Notes: a model not told the origin generated them from the sequence alone. 64,000 nucleotides of DNA from Bradyrhizobium tropiciagri (GCF_001189845.1 NZ_LFLZ01000038.1:17268-81267); one strand, 5' to 3'. Positions 1-8,655 are shown, numbered from the stretch's first letter. Program-made: numbers and translations.

Positions 1-266
1 AATCTCATTCCCTTCAGCAACTGCCGCGCTTCCCCCAGCAACTCCCGAATCTGCTGCCGCTCGGCGATCGCATCCCCAGTGAACAGGCCGTGCTTGCGCG
101 CGTTCCGGTTGGCCCTTGGCGCGCCGGATCCCTTTGCGCCGCCGTGCATGCGGCAGCGCGTCTTGCCGCGCACCGCCGGTGAACGGCACGCGCCGCCGCT
201 GCGGGTTCTGGCGCCGCAGCGCGGGCTCGCCAGCATCGCGCCGGTCGTGCCGATGTGAGCGCTCAT
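1..266 (-). CDS. Conserved HGG-motif hypothetical protein, 3' end outside window
   Basis: The reading frame starts at ATG 266-264 and stays open to the window edge, giving about 88 residues. It contains a Cys-rich stretch (CGARTRSGGACRSPAV) followed by RCRMHGGAKGSGAP and ARKHGLFTGDAIAER. I recognise this pattern from small conserved proteins of unknown function in Bradyrhizobium and in some phages; the Cys/His spacing could bind a metal, but that is a guess. The start overlaps the stop of the upstream gene as ATGA, so the two are probably translationally coupled. The frame was read directly from the reverse complement. Function unknown. Confidence 0.7.
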   Translation of the reverse strand, partial: MSAHIGTTGAMLASPRCGARTRSGGACRSPAVRGKTRCRMHGGAKGSGAPRANRNARKHGLFTGDAIAERQQIRELLGEARQLLKGMR

Positions 267-922
267 GCCCGGGCGTCCTGCCCGGCATCGGCGGGCTCAT
301 GCGCGCGCCTGGCGCCCGCGGCTTTCGGCGCCCGCGCCGCGGGTGCCGGGATCTTGTCGGCGACGATCACGTTCGCATGCTGGGTGACGTTGCCGACGAT
401 GGCGTTGCCGCCGTCCTCCACCTTCACGTTCTGCACGGTGATGGTGGGCTCGCCATGGCTGCGGTAGCGGTTCAGCGCCTCGATCTGGGCGGGAAAGGTG
501 CGGGCGAGCCGGCCGAGGGCGCGCGCGGCGCTGTCGTGCTGGGCGAGGTCGTCGGCATGTGCGAGGTGCTGGGCGCAGCGCATCGCCATCACATGCACCG
601 AAACCATCTGCGCCACCAGCATGGCCTCGACGGCATCCCGCGGGCGAATGCTCTTCACCATCGAGAGCATGAAAGCGAGGTTGACCTCGCTGGGCTTGCC
701 GCCGCTCACGCTGGCCCTGACCAATTGCCTGAGGATGCCGTCCATCGCGTCGCGATCGGCGGCCCCGAGCGCGTTCGCCATCAGCTGCTCGCCGAGCTTC
801 CGGTCAGGGTGGTCGATGGCGTAGCCGCGCCGCGAGAGTCTGATGCGCGGGAGTATGGCCGCTTGCGGCTCGCCGGGTGCGGCGGCCAGCGTCGGCACGG
901 TGAGATCGGGTGCAGTGGTCAT
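263..922 (-). CDS. Conserved hypothetical protein, 219 aa
   Basis: The frame can open at 1015, but the ATG at 922 follows a GGGAA-type ribosome site and begins MTTAPDLTVPTLAAA, so it is preferred. The first ~45 residues are Pro/Ala-rich. The middle (about residues 50-160) looks helical, with long runs such as VEAMLVAQMVSVHVMAMRCAQHLA. The C-terminal quarter (IEALNRYRSHGEPTITVQNVKVEDGGNA) resembles proteins found next to small HGG-motif genes in rhizobial genomes. No signal peptide or catalytic motif is visible. The stop overlaps the next gene's ATG by four bases. Function unknown; the pair may be of old phage origin. Confidence 0.65.
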   Translation of the reverse strand: MTTAPDLTVPTLAAAPGEPQAAILPRIRLSRRGYAIDHPDRKLGEQLMANALGAADRDAMDGILRQLVRASVSGGKPSEVNLAFMLSMVKSIRPRDAVEAMLVAQMVSVHVMAMRCAQHLAHADDLAQHDSAARALGRLARTFPAQIEALNRYRSHGEPTITVQNVKVEDGGNAIVGNVTQHANVIVADKIPAPAARAPKAAGARRAHEPADAGQDARA

Positions 923-1385
923 GTCGATGTTCCCTGGAACGCGCGGCGCGCGCAGGCGATCGTTCGCTGCGGGCGGCGGTGGCGATGTGGGTTGAGGATG
1001 TCCGGCCGCGATCACAGCCGGCGAGCCCGCTGCTGCGGGCGAGGGGGCGCCTGTAGGGGCGCTTGCACGATTTCGGAATATTGGAAATATGCCCCTGATT
1101 TGCCCGACGTGTCAAGCGGGCCGTTCGAACGCCGCGGCGGGCCTGCTCCTTTGCATGGGGTTGTTTTCGAGTTTTTGGCCGCGCGCCTCCATTGCGGCGA
1201 GTTCCGCCACCGTCGGCAGCGATGATCCCGGCAAGGCGCGGTGCGACATCTGCGGTCACGGGTGCCGTGCGCGTGGCCGCCTGCGCGTCCCGCAACCCAC
1301 AATCCGAAGACATCGGGGTGAGGATCGTTATACTGCCGACATCGTTGCGACAGGGCTCGAGACCCGCATCTGAGGACGCTGCTGA
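923..1385. other. Divergent intergenic region
   Basis: 463 bases lie between the minus-strand hypothetical pair and the molybdoenzyme gene. Short frames here have no convincing start or coding character. The region holds a candidate minus-strand promoter (1086-1115). A TTATAC box near 1328 could serve the plus-strand gene, but it has no good -35 partner. Confidence 0.4.
1086..1115 (-). promoter_or_regulatory. Candidate sigma-70 promoter of the 922/266 pair
   Basis: On the minus strand TTGACA (1115-1110) is followed after 18 bases by CATATT (1091-1086). The -35 is a perfect consensus. A transcript would start near 1079 and have a leader of about 150 bases before ATG 922. Confidence 0.45.
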
Positions 1386-3707
1386 ATGAGTGAGACCATT
1401 GGCCACCCCGATCCCGGCCTCGATCTGTCCGATGGTTTCAAGCCGCACACCTCGCATTGGGGCGTGTTCTCGGCGCGGCTCGGCCAGGCCGGTCTCGAAG
1501 TCCGGCCCTATGCCGGCGATCCCGATCCGAACGGCATCATCAACAACTTTCCCGGCGCGCTGCGCCACCAGGCGCGTATCGCGCAGCCGACGATCCGCCG
1601 CGGCTGGCTCGAGCGCGGGCCGGGGCCCGACGAGCGCCGCGGCCGCGACGAGTTCGTGTCGGTTAGCTGGGAGCAGGCGCTCGATCTGCTCGGCGGCGAG
1701 CTTTCGCGGATCCGCGACACGATCGGCCCCGGCGCGGTGTTCGGCGGCTCCTATGGCTGGTCGAGCGCGGGCCGCTTCCATCACGCGCAGAGCCAGGTGC
1801 ATCGCTTCCTCAACATCGCGCTCGGCGGCTATGTCCGCTCGGTGAACACCTATTCCTCGGGCGCGTCCTCGGTGCTGCTGCCGCAGATCCTCACCGGCTA
1901 TGAGGACATCACCAAGCGCAACGTCACCTGGGAGCAGATCGCTGATGAGACCGACATCGTGCTGGCGTTCGGCGGCATGGCGCTGAAGAACTCGATGGTC
2001 GCCGGCGGCTCGATCAGCAAGCATGTCGAGCGCGGCGCGATGCAGGCCGCGCAGCGGCGCGGCTGCCAGTTCATCCTGGTCAGCCCGCTGCGCGACGATC
2101 TGCCCGTCGAGGCCGGCGCCGAATGGCTGACGGCTGTACCCGGCACCGATACCGCGCTGATGCTCGGCATCGTCCATACGCTCGTCAGCGAAGGCCTGCA
2201 CGACCAGGCCTTCCTCGATCGCTACACCGAGGGCTGGCCGGTGTTCTTGCGCTATCTGACCGGTGAGGCCGATGGCGTGCCGAAGCGCGCCGAATGGGCA
2301 GCTACGATCTGCGGCATCGATGCCGGCACGATCAAGGCGCTCGCACGCCGGCTCGCCGGGCGGCGCGCGCTCATCACCGTCTCGCATTCGCTGCAGCGCG
2401 CTGAGCATGGCGAGCAGCCGGTGTGGATGGGCATGGTGCTGGCGGCGGCGCTCGGCCAGATCGGCCTGCCCGGCGGCGGCTACGCCTATTCGCTCGGCGC
2501 GATCGGCTATTACGGGCGCCGCGTCAACGCCGTGCCGGGGCCGACGCTCGGGCAGGGCAAGAACGGCGTCGCCGACTTCATTCCGGTGGCGCGCATCGCC
2601 GACATGTTGCTCAATCCCGGCACCAGCTATCGCTACAACGGCGAGACGCGCACCTATCCGGATATCCGCCTCGTCTATTGGGCCGGCGGCAATCCGTTCC
2701 ACCACCACCAGGATCTCAACCGCCTGCGCAAGGCGTTTGCGCGGCTCGACACGCTGGTCGTGCACGAGCTCGCCTGGACCGCCACCGCCCGCCACGCCGA
2801 CATCGTGCTGCCCTCGACCATGACGCTGGAGCGCGAGGACATCGGCTATTCCAGCAACGATCCCCTGATGGTCGCGATGCACCGGATCGCCGAGCCGTTC
2901 GGCCTCGCCCGCGACGACTACGACATCTTCGCCGATCTCGCCGAGCGGCTAGGGGCCCGCGAGCCCTTCACCGAGGGGCGCACGTCGCGCGAGTGGCTGG
3001 AGCATCTCTACGAGCCGACCCGCAAGGCGCTCGCCGCGCGCGGGCTCGAAGCGCCCAGCTTCGAGGAATTCTGGGAACGCGGCAGCCTGGTGGTGCCGCA
3101 GCATCTCGACGACGGCGGCTCGCTGCGCCGTTTCCGCGAAGACCCGGTCGCGCGGCCGCTGCCGACGCCGAGCGGCCGCATCGAGATCTTCTCGCAGAAG
3201 ATCGCGGACCATGGCGATGCGGATTGCCCGGGCCATCCCGTCTGGCTCGAGAAGACCGACACGCCCACATCAGAGTCGCCGTGCTTCCTGGTCGCCAACC
3301 AGCCGGTGACGCGCCTGCACAGCCAGCTCGATTTCGGCGGGCACTCGCTCGAGGCCAAGCATCGCGGCCGCGAGGTCGCGCGCATGAACCCGCGCGATGC
3401 CGCGGCGCGCGGCATCGCCGACGGCGACATTATCCGCATCTTCAACGTGCGCGGCGCCTGCCTTGCCGCGGTGCACGTCACCGACGGCATCGCGCCCGGC
3501 GTGGTGCAGCTGCCGACCGGCGCCTGGTACGACCCGATGGACCCCGAGGACGAGGCGCCGCTCTGCGTCCACGGCAATCCGAACGTGCTGACGCGCGATA
3601 TCGGCACGTCGTCTTTCGCGCAGGGCTGCACCGGGCAGCTCACGACCGTCGAGGTGGAGCGTTTCAACGGCAATCTGCCGCCGATCCGCGCGTTCGATCC
3701 GGCGTAG
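1386..3707 (+). CDS. Molybdopterin-dependent oxidoreductase, biotin sulfoxide / DMSO reductase family
   Basis: The 773-aa protein matches the length and domain order of the bis-MGD DMSO/TMAO/biotin-sulfoxide reductases. The N-terminus has neither a twin-arginine signal nor the Cys motif for a 4Fe-4S cluster, so this is a cytoplasmic BisC-like enzyme rather than periplasmic TorA/DorA. The Mo-ligand motif is GSYGWSSAGRFHH (about residues 121-133), with Ser127 aligned to the ligand serine of Rhodobacter DMSO reductase. LVYWAGGNPFHHHQDLNRL and IVLPSTMTLEREDIG are typical molybdopterin-binding segments, and the last ~120 residues form the molydopterin dinucleotide-binding barrel. Expected role: reduction of oxidised biotin, methionine sulfoxide or a related S- or N-oxide. 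Exact substrate not assignable. Monocistronic. Confidence 0.85.
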   Translation: MSETIGHPDPGLDLSDGFKPHTSHWGVFSARLGQAGLEVRPYAGDPDPNGIINNFPGALRHQARIAQPTIRRGWLERGPGPDERRGRDEFVSVSWEQALDLLGGELSRIRDTIGPGAVFGGSYGWSSAGRFHHAQSQVHRFLNIALGGYVRSVNTYSSGASSVLLPQILTGYEDITKRNVTWEQIADETDIVLAFGGMALKNSMVAGGSISKHVERGAMQAAQRRGCQFILVSPLRDDLPVEAGAEWLTAVPGTDTALMLGIVHTLVSEGLHDQAFLDRYTEGWPVFLRYLTGEADGVPKRAEWAATICGIDAGTIKALARRLAGRRALITVSHSLQRAEHGEQPVWMGMVLAAALGQIGLPGGGYAYSLGAIGYYGRRVNAVPGPTLGQGKNGVADFIPVARIADMLLNPGTSYRYNGETRTYPDIRLVYWAGGNPFHHHQDLNRLRKAFARLDTLVVHELAWTATARHADIVLPSTMTLEREDIGYSSNDPLMVAMHRIAEPFGLARDDYDIFADLAERLGAREPFTEGRTSREWLEHLYEPTRKALAARGLEAPSFEEFWERGSLVVPQHLDDGGSLRRFREDPVARPLPTPSGRIEIFSQKIADHGDADCPGHPVWLEKTDTPTSESPCFLVANQPVTRLHSQLDFGGHSLEAKHRGREVARMNPRDAAARGIADGDIIRIFNVRGACLAAVHVTDGIAPGVVQLPTGAWYDPMDPEDEAPLCVHGNPNVLTRDIGTSSFAQGCTGQLTTVEVERFNGNLPPIRAFDPA

Positions 3708-3716
3708 AGCATGATC
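3707..3716. repeat. Half-copy of the GAGCATGATC palindromic repeat
   Basis: GAGCATGATC begins at the last base of the TAG stop of the molybdoenzyme. The matching downstream arm (GATCATGCTC) is missing. Full copies lie at 41621-41669 and 50260-50329. Confidence 0.5.
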
Positions 3717-3821
3717 CCGGGGAGGCCGGATCACGAATAAATCATCGCTGGATGCTGGATGGCGTCCAGCCGTTCGGCTACGGCAATCATCAGATTGGCC
3801 CTGATTTCCGGATTTGCTGAG

Positions 3822-4865
3822 ATGCACCTGAAAACCCTGTCTTATCTTGCCATCGCTGCGTCCGTCGCGTTCGGTTCGTCTGGTGCGTGGGCGCAATCGG
3901 CCGCCGAGCCAGCCTATGGGCCGGAGTTGCAGGGTTTCGAATATCCCTATCCGGTGCAGCACTATCGCTTCAGCTCGCAGGGGCAGGAGCTCGACATGGC
4001 CTATCTCGACGTCAAGCCTGCGACGCCGAACGGCCAGACCGCGGTGCTGCTGCACGGCAAGAATTTCTGCGCCGCGACCTGGGACGGCACCATCAAGGCG
4101 CTCAGCGGCGCCGGCTATCGCGTGATCGCGCTGGACCAGATCGGCTTCTGCAAATCCAGTAAGCCCGAACGCTACCAGTTCACCTTCCAGCAACTCGCCG
4201 GCAACAGCCGCGCGCTGCTGGCCTCGCTCGGGATCCAACATTCGATCATGGTCGGCCATTCGACCGGCGGGATGCTCGCGATGCGCTACGCGCTGATGTA
4301 TCCGGACGCCACCGACCGCCTGGTGCTGGTCGATCCGATCGGGCTCGAAGACTGGAAGGCCAAGGGCGTGCCGTGGCTCAGCCTCGACGGCTGGGTGCAG
4401 CGCGAGACCCGCGTCACCGCCGACAGCATCCGCGCCTATGAGCGCGCCACTTACTATGCCGACACCTGGGATCCGTCCTACGAGACCTGGGTGCAGATGC
4501 TGGCCGGCATGTATCGCGGGGAGGGCCGCGCTGCCGTGGCGTCGAGCTCGGCGCGGCTCTACGACATGATCGCGACCCAGCCGGTGTTCTACGAGTTCGA
4601 GCAGATCAAGCCGCCGACGCTGCTATTCGTCGGCGACAAGGACACCACCGCGATCGCCAAGGACACTGCGCCGGCCGAGATTCGCAAGACGCTCGGCAAT
4701 TATCCGGTGCTGGGCAAGGAAGCCGCCAAGCGGATCCCGCATATCCAGCTGATCGAATTCCCCGACCTCGGTCATTCGCCGCAAATCCAGGCGCCGGCGC
4801 GTTTCCACGAGGCGCTGCTCGGCTGGCTGCAGCATCCGGAGACCGGCGCGACGCTGGTCAAGTAG
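3822..4865 (+). CDS. Secreted alpha/beta-fold hydrolase
   Basis: The ATG at 3822 gives a classical signal peptide (MHLKTLSYLAIAASVAFGSS, cleavage after AWA-Q near residue 24); upstream in-frame starts would bury it. The mature protein has the alpha/beta-hydrolase layout: oxyanion segment LLHGKNF (~77-82), nucleophile elbow GHSTGG with Ser147, acid Asp274 in LFVGDKD, and His318 in DLGHSP. The cap between residues 185 and 260 is Trp/Tyr-rich, suggesting a hydrophobic substrate. The family includes esterases, haloalkane dehalogenases and epoxide hydrolases; the nucleophile is Ser rather than Asp, so esterase or lipase activity is most likely. Substrate unknown. Converges with the HxlR gene. Confidence 0.8.
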   Translation: MHLKTLSYLAIAASVAFGSSGAWAQSAAEPAYGPELQGFEYPYPVQHYRFSSQGQELDMAYLDVKPATPNGQTAVLLHGKNFCAATWDGTIKALSGAGYRVIALDQIGFCKSSKPERYQFTFQQLAGNSRALLASLGIQHSIMVGHSTGGMLAMRYALMYPDATDRLVLVDPIGLEDWKAKGVPWLSLDGWVQRETRVTADSIRAYERATYYADTWDPSYETWVQMLAGMYRGEGRAAVASSSARLYDMIATQPVFYEFEQIKPPTLLFVGDKDTTAIAKDTAPAEIRKTLGNYPVLGKEAAKRIPHIQLIEFPDLGHSPQIQAPARFHEALLGWLQHPETGATLVK

Positions 4866-4909
4866 CGGGCTCGATCGGCCGCGCGGGGCGCCGGCCCTAC
4901 AGAGAATAT

Positions 4910-5422
4910 CTAGGCCTGCTCGGCGTTCCTCTTGGTGCGCTCCCGCGCGCTGGCGTGCAGCGGCGACGATCGCCGGACGCCGGGGCCCGGATGCACATGG
5001 ACGTGCTTGGCGCTCAGCGGCTCGCCGCATTCCGAGCAGACCATGACGGGATCGAACATCTTCCCGCAGCTCTTGTGTTCGTGCAGCAACGGCCGGCCGC
5101 GCGCGTCGACCATGTGGATGTTGCCCCAGTGCACGATCGACATGATGATCGGATAGAGATCGAGCCCCTTCTGCGTCAGGATGTATTCGTAGCGCTTCGG
5201 CGCCTCCTGATAGGGAATCTTGCGCAGCACGCCGAAGCGCACCAACTTCTTCAGCCGGTCGGCGAGCAGATGCCGGGTGATGCCGAGCGATGCTTGGAAG
5301 TCATCGAACCTGCGGATGCGCAGGAAGCATTCGCGCAGGATCAACAGGCTCCAGCGATCGCCGATCACGGCGACTGTGCGGGCGAGCGAGCACGGCTCCT
5401 CCTCGAGGGCATCCCATTTCAT
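4910..5422 (-). CDS. HxlR-family winged-helix transcriptional regulator
   Basis: 170 aa. Residues 10-105 are a typical HxlR winged helix: CSLARTVAVIGDRWSLLILR with the conserved Cys11 and GDRW, RFDDFQASLGITRHLLADRL (recognition helix), then the wing YQEAPKRYEY. A longer-than-usual C-terminal tail carries Cys119, Cys129 and Cys132 (SCGKMF...VCSECGEPL) followed by a His-rich stretch, possibly a metal or redox site. It is divergent from the catabolic cluster starting at 5619. Matching palindromes in both promoters (5460-5474 and 5536-5550) make it the probable repressor of that cluster and of itself. Confidence 0.88.
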   Translation of the reverse strand: MKWDALEEEPCSLARTVAVIGDRWSLLILRECFLRIRRFDDFQASLGITRHLLADRLKKLVRFGVLRKIPYQEAPKRYEYILTQKGLDLYPIIMSIVHWGNIHMVDARGRPLLHEHKSCGKMFDPVMVCSECGEPLSAKHVHVHPGPGVRRSSPLHASARERTKRNAEQA

Positions 5423-5459
5423 CAGCGTCTCCAGCGGTCTGCGACGACACGTGAATTAA

Positions 5460-5488
5460 ATTCTAAATCAGAACTTACGTCATTTCAA
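5460..5488 (-). promoter_or_regulatory. HxlR gene promoter with overlapping operator copy 1
   Basis: On the minus strand TTGAAA (5488-5483), a 17-base spacer, then TAGAAT (5465-5460). The 15-base element ATTCTAAATCAGAAC (5460-5474) covers the -10 box and part of the spacer. It is a degenerate copy of the perfect palindrome at 5536-5550, and both are followed by TTA. Confidence 0.6.
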
Positions 5489-5529
5489 TAGGATGCTTCG
5501 CACCAAGCTATTGGATTACAAATATCATA

Positions 5530-5557
5530 TTGACAGTTCTAAAATAGAACTTATGGT
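5530..5557 (+). promoter_or_regulatory. Catabolic cluster promoter with operator copy 2
   Basis: TTGACA (5530-5535), a 16-base spacer, then TATGGT (5552-5557). The spacer is filled by GTTCTAAAATAGAAC (5536-5550), a perfect 6-3-6 inverted repeat. Bound repressor would exclude RNA polymerase. Transcription would begin near 5564, upstream of ATG 5619. Confidence 0.62.
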
Positions 5558-5618
5558 CCGAGTCACGATCAACCGGCAGCGACAGGCGATTGCTGCCACT
5601 CGAAGGGAAGGGCGTTCC

Positions 5619-6257
5619 ATGGCTGCTCCGCTCAAGGTCGAATTTCACTTCGATTTCGGAAGCCCCAACGCCTATCTCGCCGAACTCGCGCTGCCGGGGA
5701 TCGAGAAGCGCACCGGCGTGAAGTTCGACTACGTCCCGGTGCTGCTCGGCGGCGTCTACAAGGCCACCGGCAACATGTCGCCCGGCGAGTCCCTGCGCGG
5801 GATCAAGAACAAGCCCGAATACAACGCGCTCGAGACCGAGCGCTTCCTGCGCCGCCACAACATCACGTCCTTCAAGACGAACCCGTTCTTCCCGGTCAAC
5901 ACCTTGATGCTGATGCGCGGCGTCGTCGCCGCCGATTTCGAGGGGTTGTTCGAGCCCTATTTCCGCGCCGCCTACCACCACATGTGGTCCGAGCCCAAGA
6001 AGATGGACGATCCGCAGGTGTTCCGCGAAGCGTTCCTGTCCTCGGGCCTCGATATCGATCGCATCATCGCCCGTGCCCAGCAGGACGAGGTGAAGAAGAA
6101 GCTGATCGACAACACCAACAATGCGGTGGCACGCGGCTCGTTCGGTTCGCCGACCTTCTTCGTTGGCGAGGAGATATTCTTCGGCAAGGACCGACTGCGC
6201 GAGGTCGAGGAGGAGATCGTCGCTCAGTTGGCGGCGAGGCAGCGCAAGACCGCCTGA
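5619..6257 (+). CDS. DsbA-fold 2-hydroxychromene-2-carboxylate isomerase-like protein
   Basis: 212 aa from the ATG at 5619, preceded by GAAGGGAAGG. The start at 5493 would lie upstream of the proposed promoter and is rejected. The sequence opens with a thioredoxin-fold strand FHFDFGSPNAYLAE; Ser15 stands where GSH-dependent HCCA isomerases have their catalytic Ser and where DsbA has CxxC. SFGSPTFFVGEEIFFGKDRL near the C-terminus is the conserved cis-Pro segment of the family. Known members isomerise an aromatic ring-cleavage product using glutathione. First gene of the HxlR-controlled cluster, fitting an aromatic or alicyclic degradation pathway, but the true substrate is unknown. Confidence 0.82.
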   Translation: MAAPLKVEFHFDFGSPNAYLAELALPGIEKRTGVKFDYVPVLLGGVYKATGNMSPGESLRGIKNKPEYNALETERFLRRHNITSFKTNPFFPVNTLMLMRGVVAADFEGLFEPYFRAAYHHMWSEPKKMDDPQVFREAFLSSGLDIDRIIARAQQDEVKKKLIDNTNNAVARGSFGSPTFFVGEEIFFGKDRLREVEEEIVAQLAARQRKTA

Positions 6258-6315
6258 GCCTAAGATTCCTCAAGCCAACAAATCAAGCAGAAACGGCTAC
6301 GACAGGGAGGTTTCA

Positions 6316-7863
6316 GTGCAGGCGTTGACCCAGTTTGCCGAAGGAAGTGTGGAGGGCTTGCCCAACCGTATCCACGAGGTGATCAATCATCACGTTGTGG
6401 CGACGCCGGATCATCCGGCGTTGATCGACGACACGATGCGGCTGACCTATCGCGAGCTCGATCAAGCGGTCGATCGCGTCGCCGCCGCATTGCAGGTACT
6501 CGGTATCCGCGCCGGCGACCGCATGATGATCGTGAGCGAGAATTCGATTCCGTTAGCCTGCCTGCTGCTGGCAGCGAGCCGACTCGATGTCTGGTCGATC
6601 GTGGTCAATCCGCGGCTGTCGCCGCGGGAGCTGGATCAGATCCGGGATCACAGTGGCGCCCGCCGCGTGTTGTTGACGTCCGAGGTGTCGCAGGAGGCGG
6701 CCGCGCATGCCGCGCGTTACGAAGCTACCATTCAGGATGTCGGCCCGCTCCATGGCGTCGCCGTCACCAGCTTGAATCTGGCAACCGCGGCTGAGCCCGT
6801 CGAAGCCGACGGCGCCAACCAGGTCGCGGTCCTGATCTACACGTCCGGCACCACCGGCACGCCAAAGGGCGTGATGCTGACCCACCGCAATCTCCTGTTC
6901 AGCGCTCGCGGCACCGCGGGCTTCCGCAAGATGGCGGCCGACGACGTGCAATATTGCGTGCTGCCGATCTCGCATATCGTCGGCATTTCGCTGCTGACGA
7001 TGACCTTGATGGTCGGCGCCACGGTGCGCCTCGTCGCAAAATACGATCCGGCCGCGCTGGTCAAGGCGATGACCGAAGAGGGCATCACGATCCTGAACGG
7101 CGTGCCCGCCACCTACCAGCGTCTGCTTGAGTACCGGCGCAATGCCGGCCTGCCGAAGCTCGATCGCGGCCGGCTGCGCGTGATCTCGGTGGCCGGCGCG
7201 CCGCTCGACCTCGATCTCAAGAACCGGGTCGAGCAGGAGCTCGGCCTGCCGTTGCTCAACGGTTACGGCATCACCGAATGCTCGCCGGGGATCTCCGGCG
7301 TCCGGCCCGACAATCCGCGGGCCGACCACGCGGTCGGCACCGTCATGGCGGGTATCGAGGCGAGGCTGGTCGGTCGCGACCTCAAGCCGGTCGCGGCAGG
7401 CGAAGTCGGCGAGCTCCACGTCCGCGGCCCGAACGTGATGCGTGGTTATTACCGCGCCCCCGATCTGACCGCCAAGGCGATCGACCCCGACGGCTGGTTC
7501 AACACCGGCGATCTGGCCCGCTTCGAGAACGACGCACTTTATATCGTCGGGCGGACCAAGGAGATGATCATCCGCTCCGGGTTCAACGTTTATCCGGCCG
7601 AGATCGAGGCGGTGCTGAGCACGCATGACGCTGTTGTGCAGTGCGCCGTGGTCGGCCGGGCGGTCGAGGGCAATGAGGAAGTGGTCGCCTTCGTGCAGCT
7701 GATCAAGGGCTCGACGGCCACCGTGCAGGACTTGATGGCTCATGTTGCTCCGCAACTCACCTCGTACAAGCGCCCGACGGAGATTATCCTGATGGACGCG
7801 CTGCCCGCGACATCGACGGGCAAGCTGTTGAAGCACAAGCTGGCGGAGTCGCTGCGCAGCTGA
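6316..7863 (+). CDS. Acyl-CoA synthetase (class I adenylate-forming ligase)
   Basis: Start chosen as GTG 6316 behind GACAGGGAGG; the longer frame from 6121 overlaps the previous gene. 515 aa, normal for medium/long-chain or aromatic acyl-CoA ligases. AMP-binding motif YTSGTTGTPKG (175-185), NGYGITECSPG, the hinge YIVGRTKEMIIRSGFNVYPAEIE, and catalytic Lys503 in TSTGKLL are all present. Predicted to activate a carboxylic acid to its CoA thioester at the head of the pathway that the downstream dehydrogenases, crotonase and thiolase complete. Substrate not deducible from motifs. Confidence 0.9.
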   Translation: MQALTQFAEGSVEGLPNRIHEVINHHVVATPDHPALIDDTMRLTYRELDQAVDRVAAALQVLGIRAGDRMMIVSENSIPLACLLLAASRLDVWSIVVNPRLSPRELDQIRDHSGARRVLLTSEVSQEAAAHAARYEATIQDVGPLHGVAVTSLNLATAAEPVEADGANQVAVLIYTSGTTGTPKGVMLTHRNLLFSARGTAGFRKMAADDVQYCVLPISHIVGISLLTMTLMVGATVRLVAKYDPAALVKAMTEEGITILNGVPATYQRLLEYRRNAGLPKLDRGRLRVISVAGAPLDLDLKNRVEQELGLPLLNGYGITECSPGISGVRPDNPRADHAVGTVMAGIEARLVGRDLKPVAAGEVGELHVRGPNVMRGYYRAPDLTAKAIDPDGWFNTGDLARFENDALYIVGRTKEMIIRSGFNVYPAEIEAVLSTHDAVVQCAVVGRAVEGNEEVVAFVQLIKGSTATVQDLMAHVAPQLTSYKRPTEIILMDALPATSTGKLLKHKLAESLRS

Positions 7864-7917
7864 GTCTGGCGCAGCGTCTCCACGACAATTCACTCAAGCA
7901 AGAGACCGGAGTACACC

Positions 7918-8655
7918 ATGCAGAAGAGAAACAGGACGGTCGCCGTCATTGGTGCCGGTGATTTCATCGGCGGCGAGATCGCCAAGAAGTTCGCCTCGGA
8001 AGGCTTCACGATCTTCGCCGGCCGCCGCAACGGCGACAAGCTCGCGCCACTGGTCAAGGAGATCGAGGCCGCGGGCGGCGAGATCCATGCCCGCTCACTC
8101 GACGCGCGCAAGGAGGAGGAGATCACCGCCTTTCTCAACGACGCCGACAAGCATGCGCCGCTCGAGGTCTGCATCTTCAACATCGGCGCCAACGTCAATT
8201 TCCCGATCCTGGAGACCACCGAGCGCGTGTTCCGCAAGGTCTGGGAGATGGCCTGCTATTCCGGCTTCCTGGCCGGGCGCGAGGCGGCGCGGCTGATGAC
8301 TGCCCGCGGCGCGGGCAACATCTTCTTCACCGGGGCCACCGCGTCGCTGCGCGGCGGCAGCGGCTATGCCGCGTTTGCCAGCGCAAAATTCGGCCTGCGC
8401 GCCGTGGCGCAGGCGATGGCCCGCGAACTGGGACCGAAGAACATCCATGTCGCGCATCTGATCATCGATTCCGGCGTTGACACCGAATGGGTGCGGCAGC
8501 GTCGCATCGAGGCGCTCGGCCCGAACGCGCTCGACAATCCCGATCTTTTGATGCCGCCGGCCTCGGTTGCCGCGTCCTACTGGCAGCTCTACCAGCAGCC
8601 GAAGAGCGCCTGGACCTTCGAGCTGGAAATCCGCCCCTTCGGCGAGAAGTGGTAG
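7918..8655 (+). CDS. SDR-family protein lacking catalytic Ser and Tyr
   Basis: 245 aa with a Rossmann N-terminus (AVIGAGDFIGGEIA, residues 9-22) and Arg36-Arg37 suggesting NADP(H) preference. The usual Ser/Tyr/Lys triad is altered. The YxxxK position reads F153-A-S-A-K157, and the position 13 residues before is Ala140. Tyr150 is three residues off register. The C-terminus SAWTFELEIRPFGEKW is shared with the SDR at 16101, which has the same defect. It may use another residue, act on a CoA thioester by a different mechanism, or serve as a structural partner. Lies 54 bases after the CoA ligase. Confidence 0.8.
   Translation: MQKRNRTVAVIGAGDFIGGEIAKKFASEGFTIFAGRRNGDKLAPLVKEIEAAGGEIHARSLDARKEEEITAFLNDADKHAPLEVCIFNIGANVNFPILETTERVFRKVWEMACYSGFLAGREAARLMTARGAGNIFFTGATASLRGGSGYAAFASAKFGLRAVAQAMARELGPKNIHVAHLIIDSGVDTEWVRQRRIEALGPNALDNPDLLMPPASVAASYWQLYQQPKSAWTFELEIRPFGEKW

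Noticed and set aside
804..2882. 692-aa minus-strand open frame
   Set aside because: It lies mostly antisense to the conserved molybdoenzyme gene and has the low-complexity Arg/Ala/His composition typical of frames opposite high-G+C genes; no ribosome site or domain.
5493..5618. Longer N-terminus for the DsbA-fold isomerase
   Set aside because: The segment contains the promoter and operator, and the thioredoxin fold begins right after ATG 5619.
6121..6315. Longer N-terminus for the CoA ligase
   Set aside because: The extra 65 codons overlap the DsbA-fold gene in another frame and are Arg-rich; GTG 6316 has a good ribosome site.
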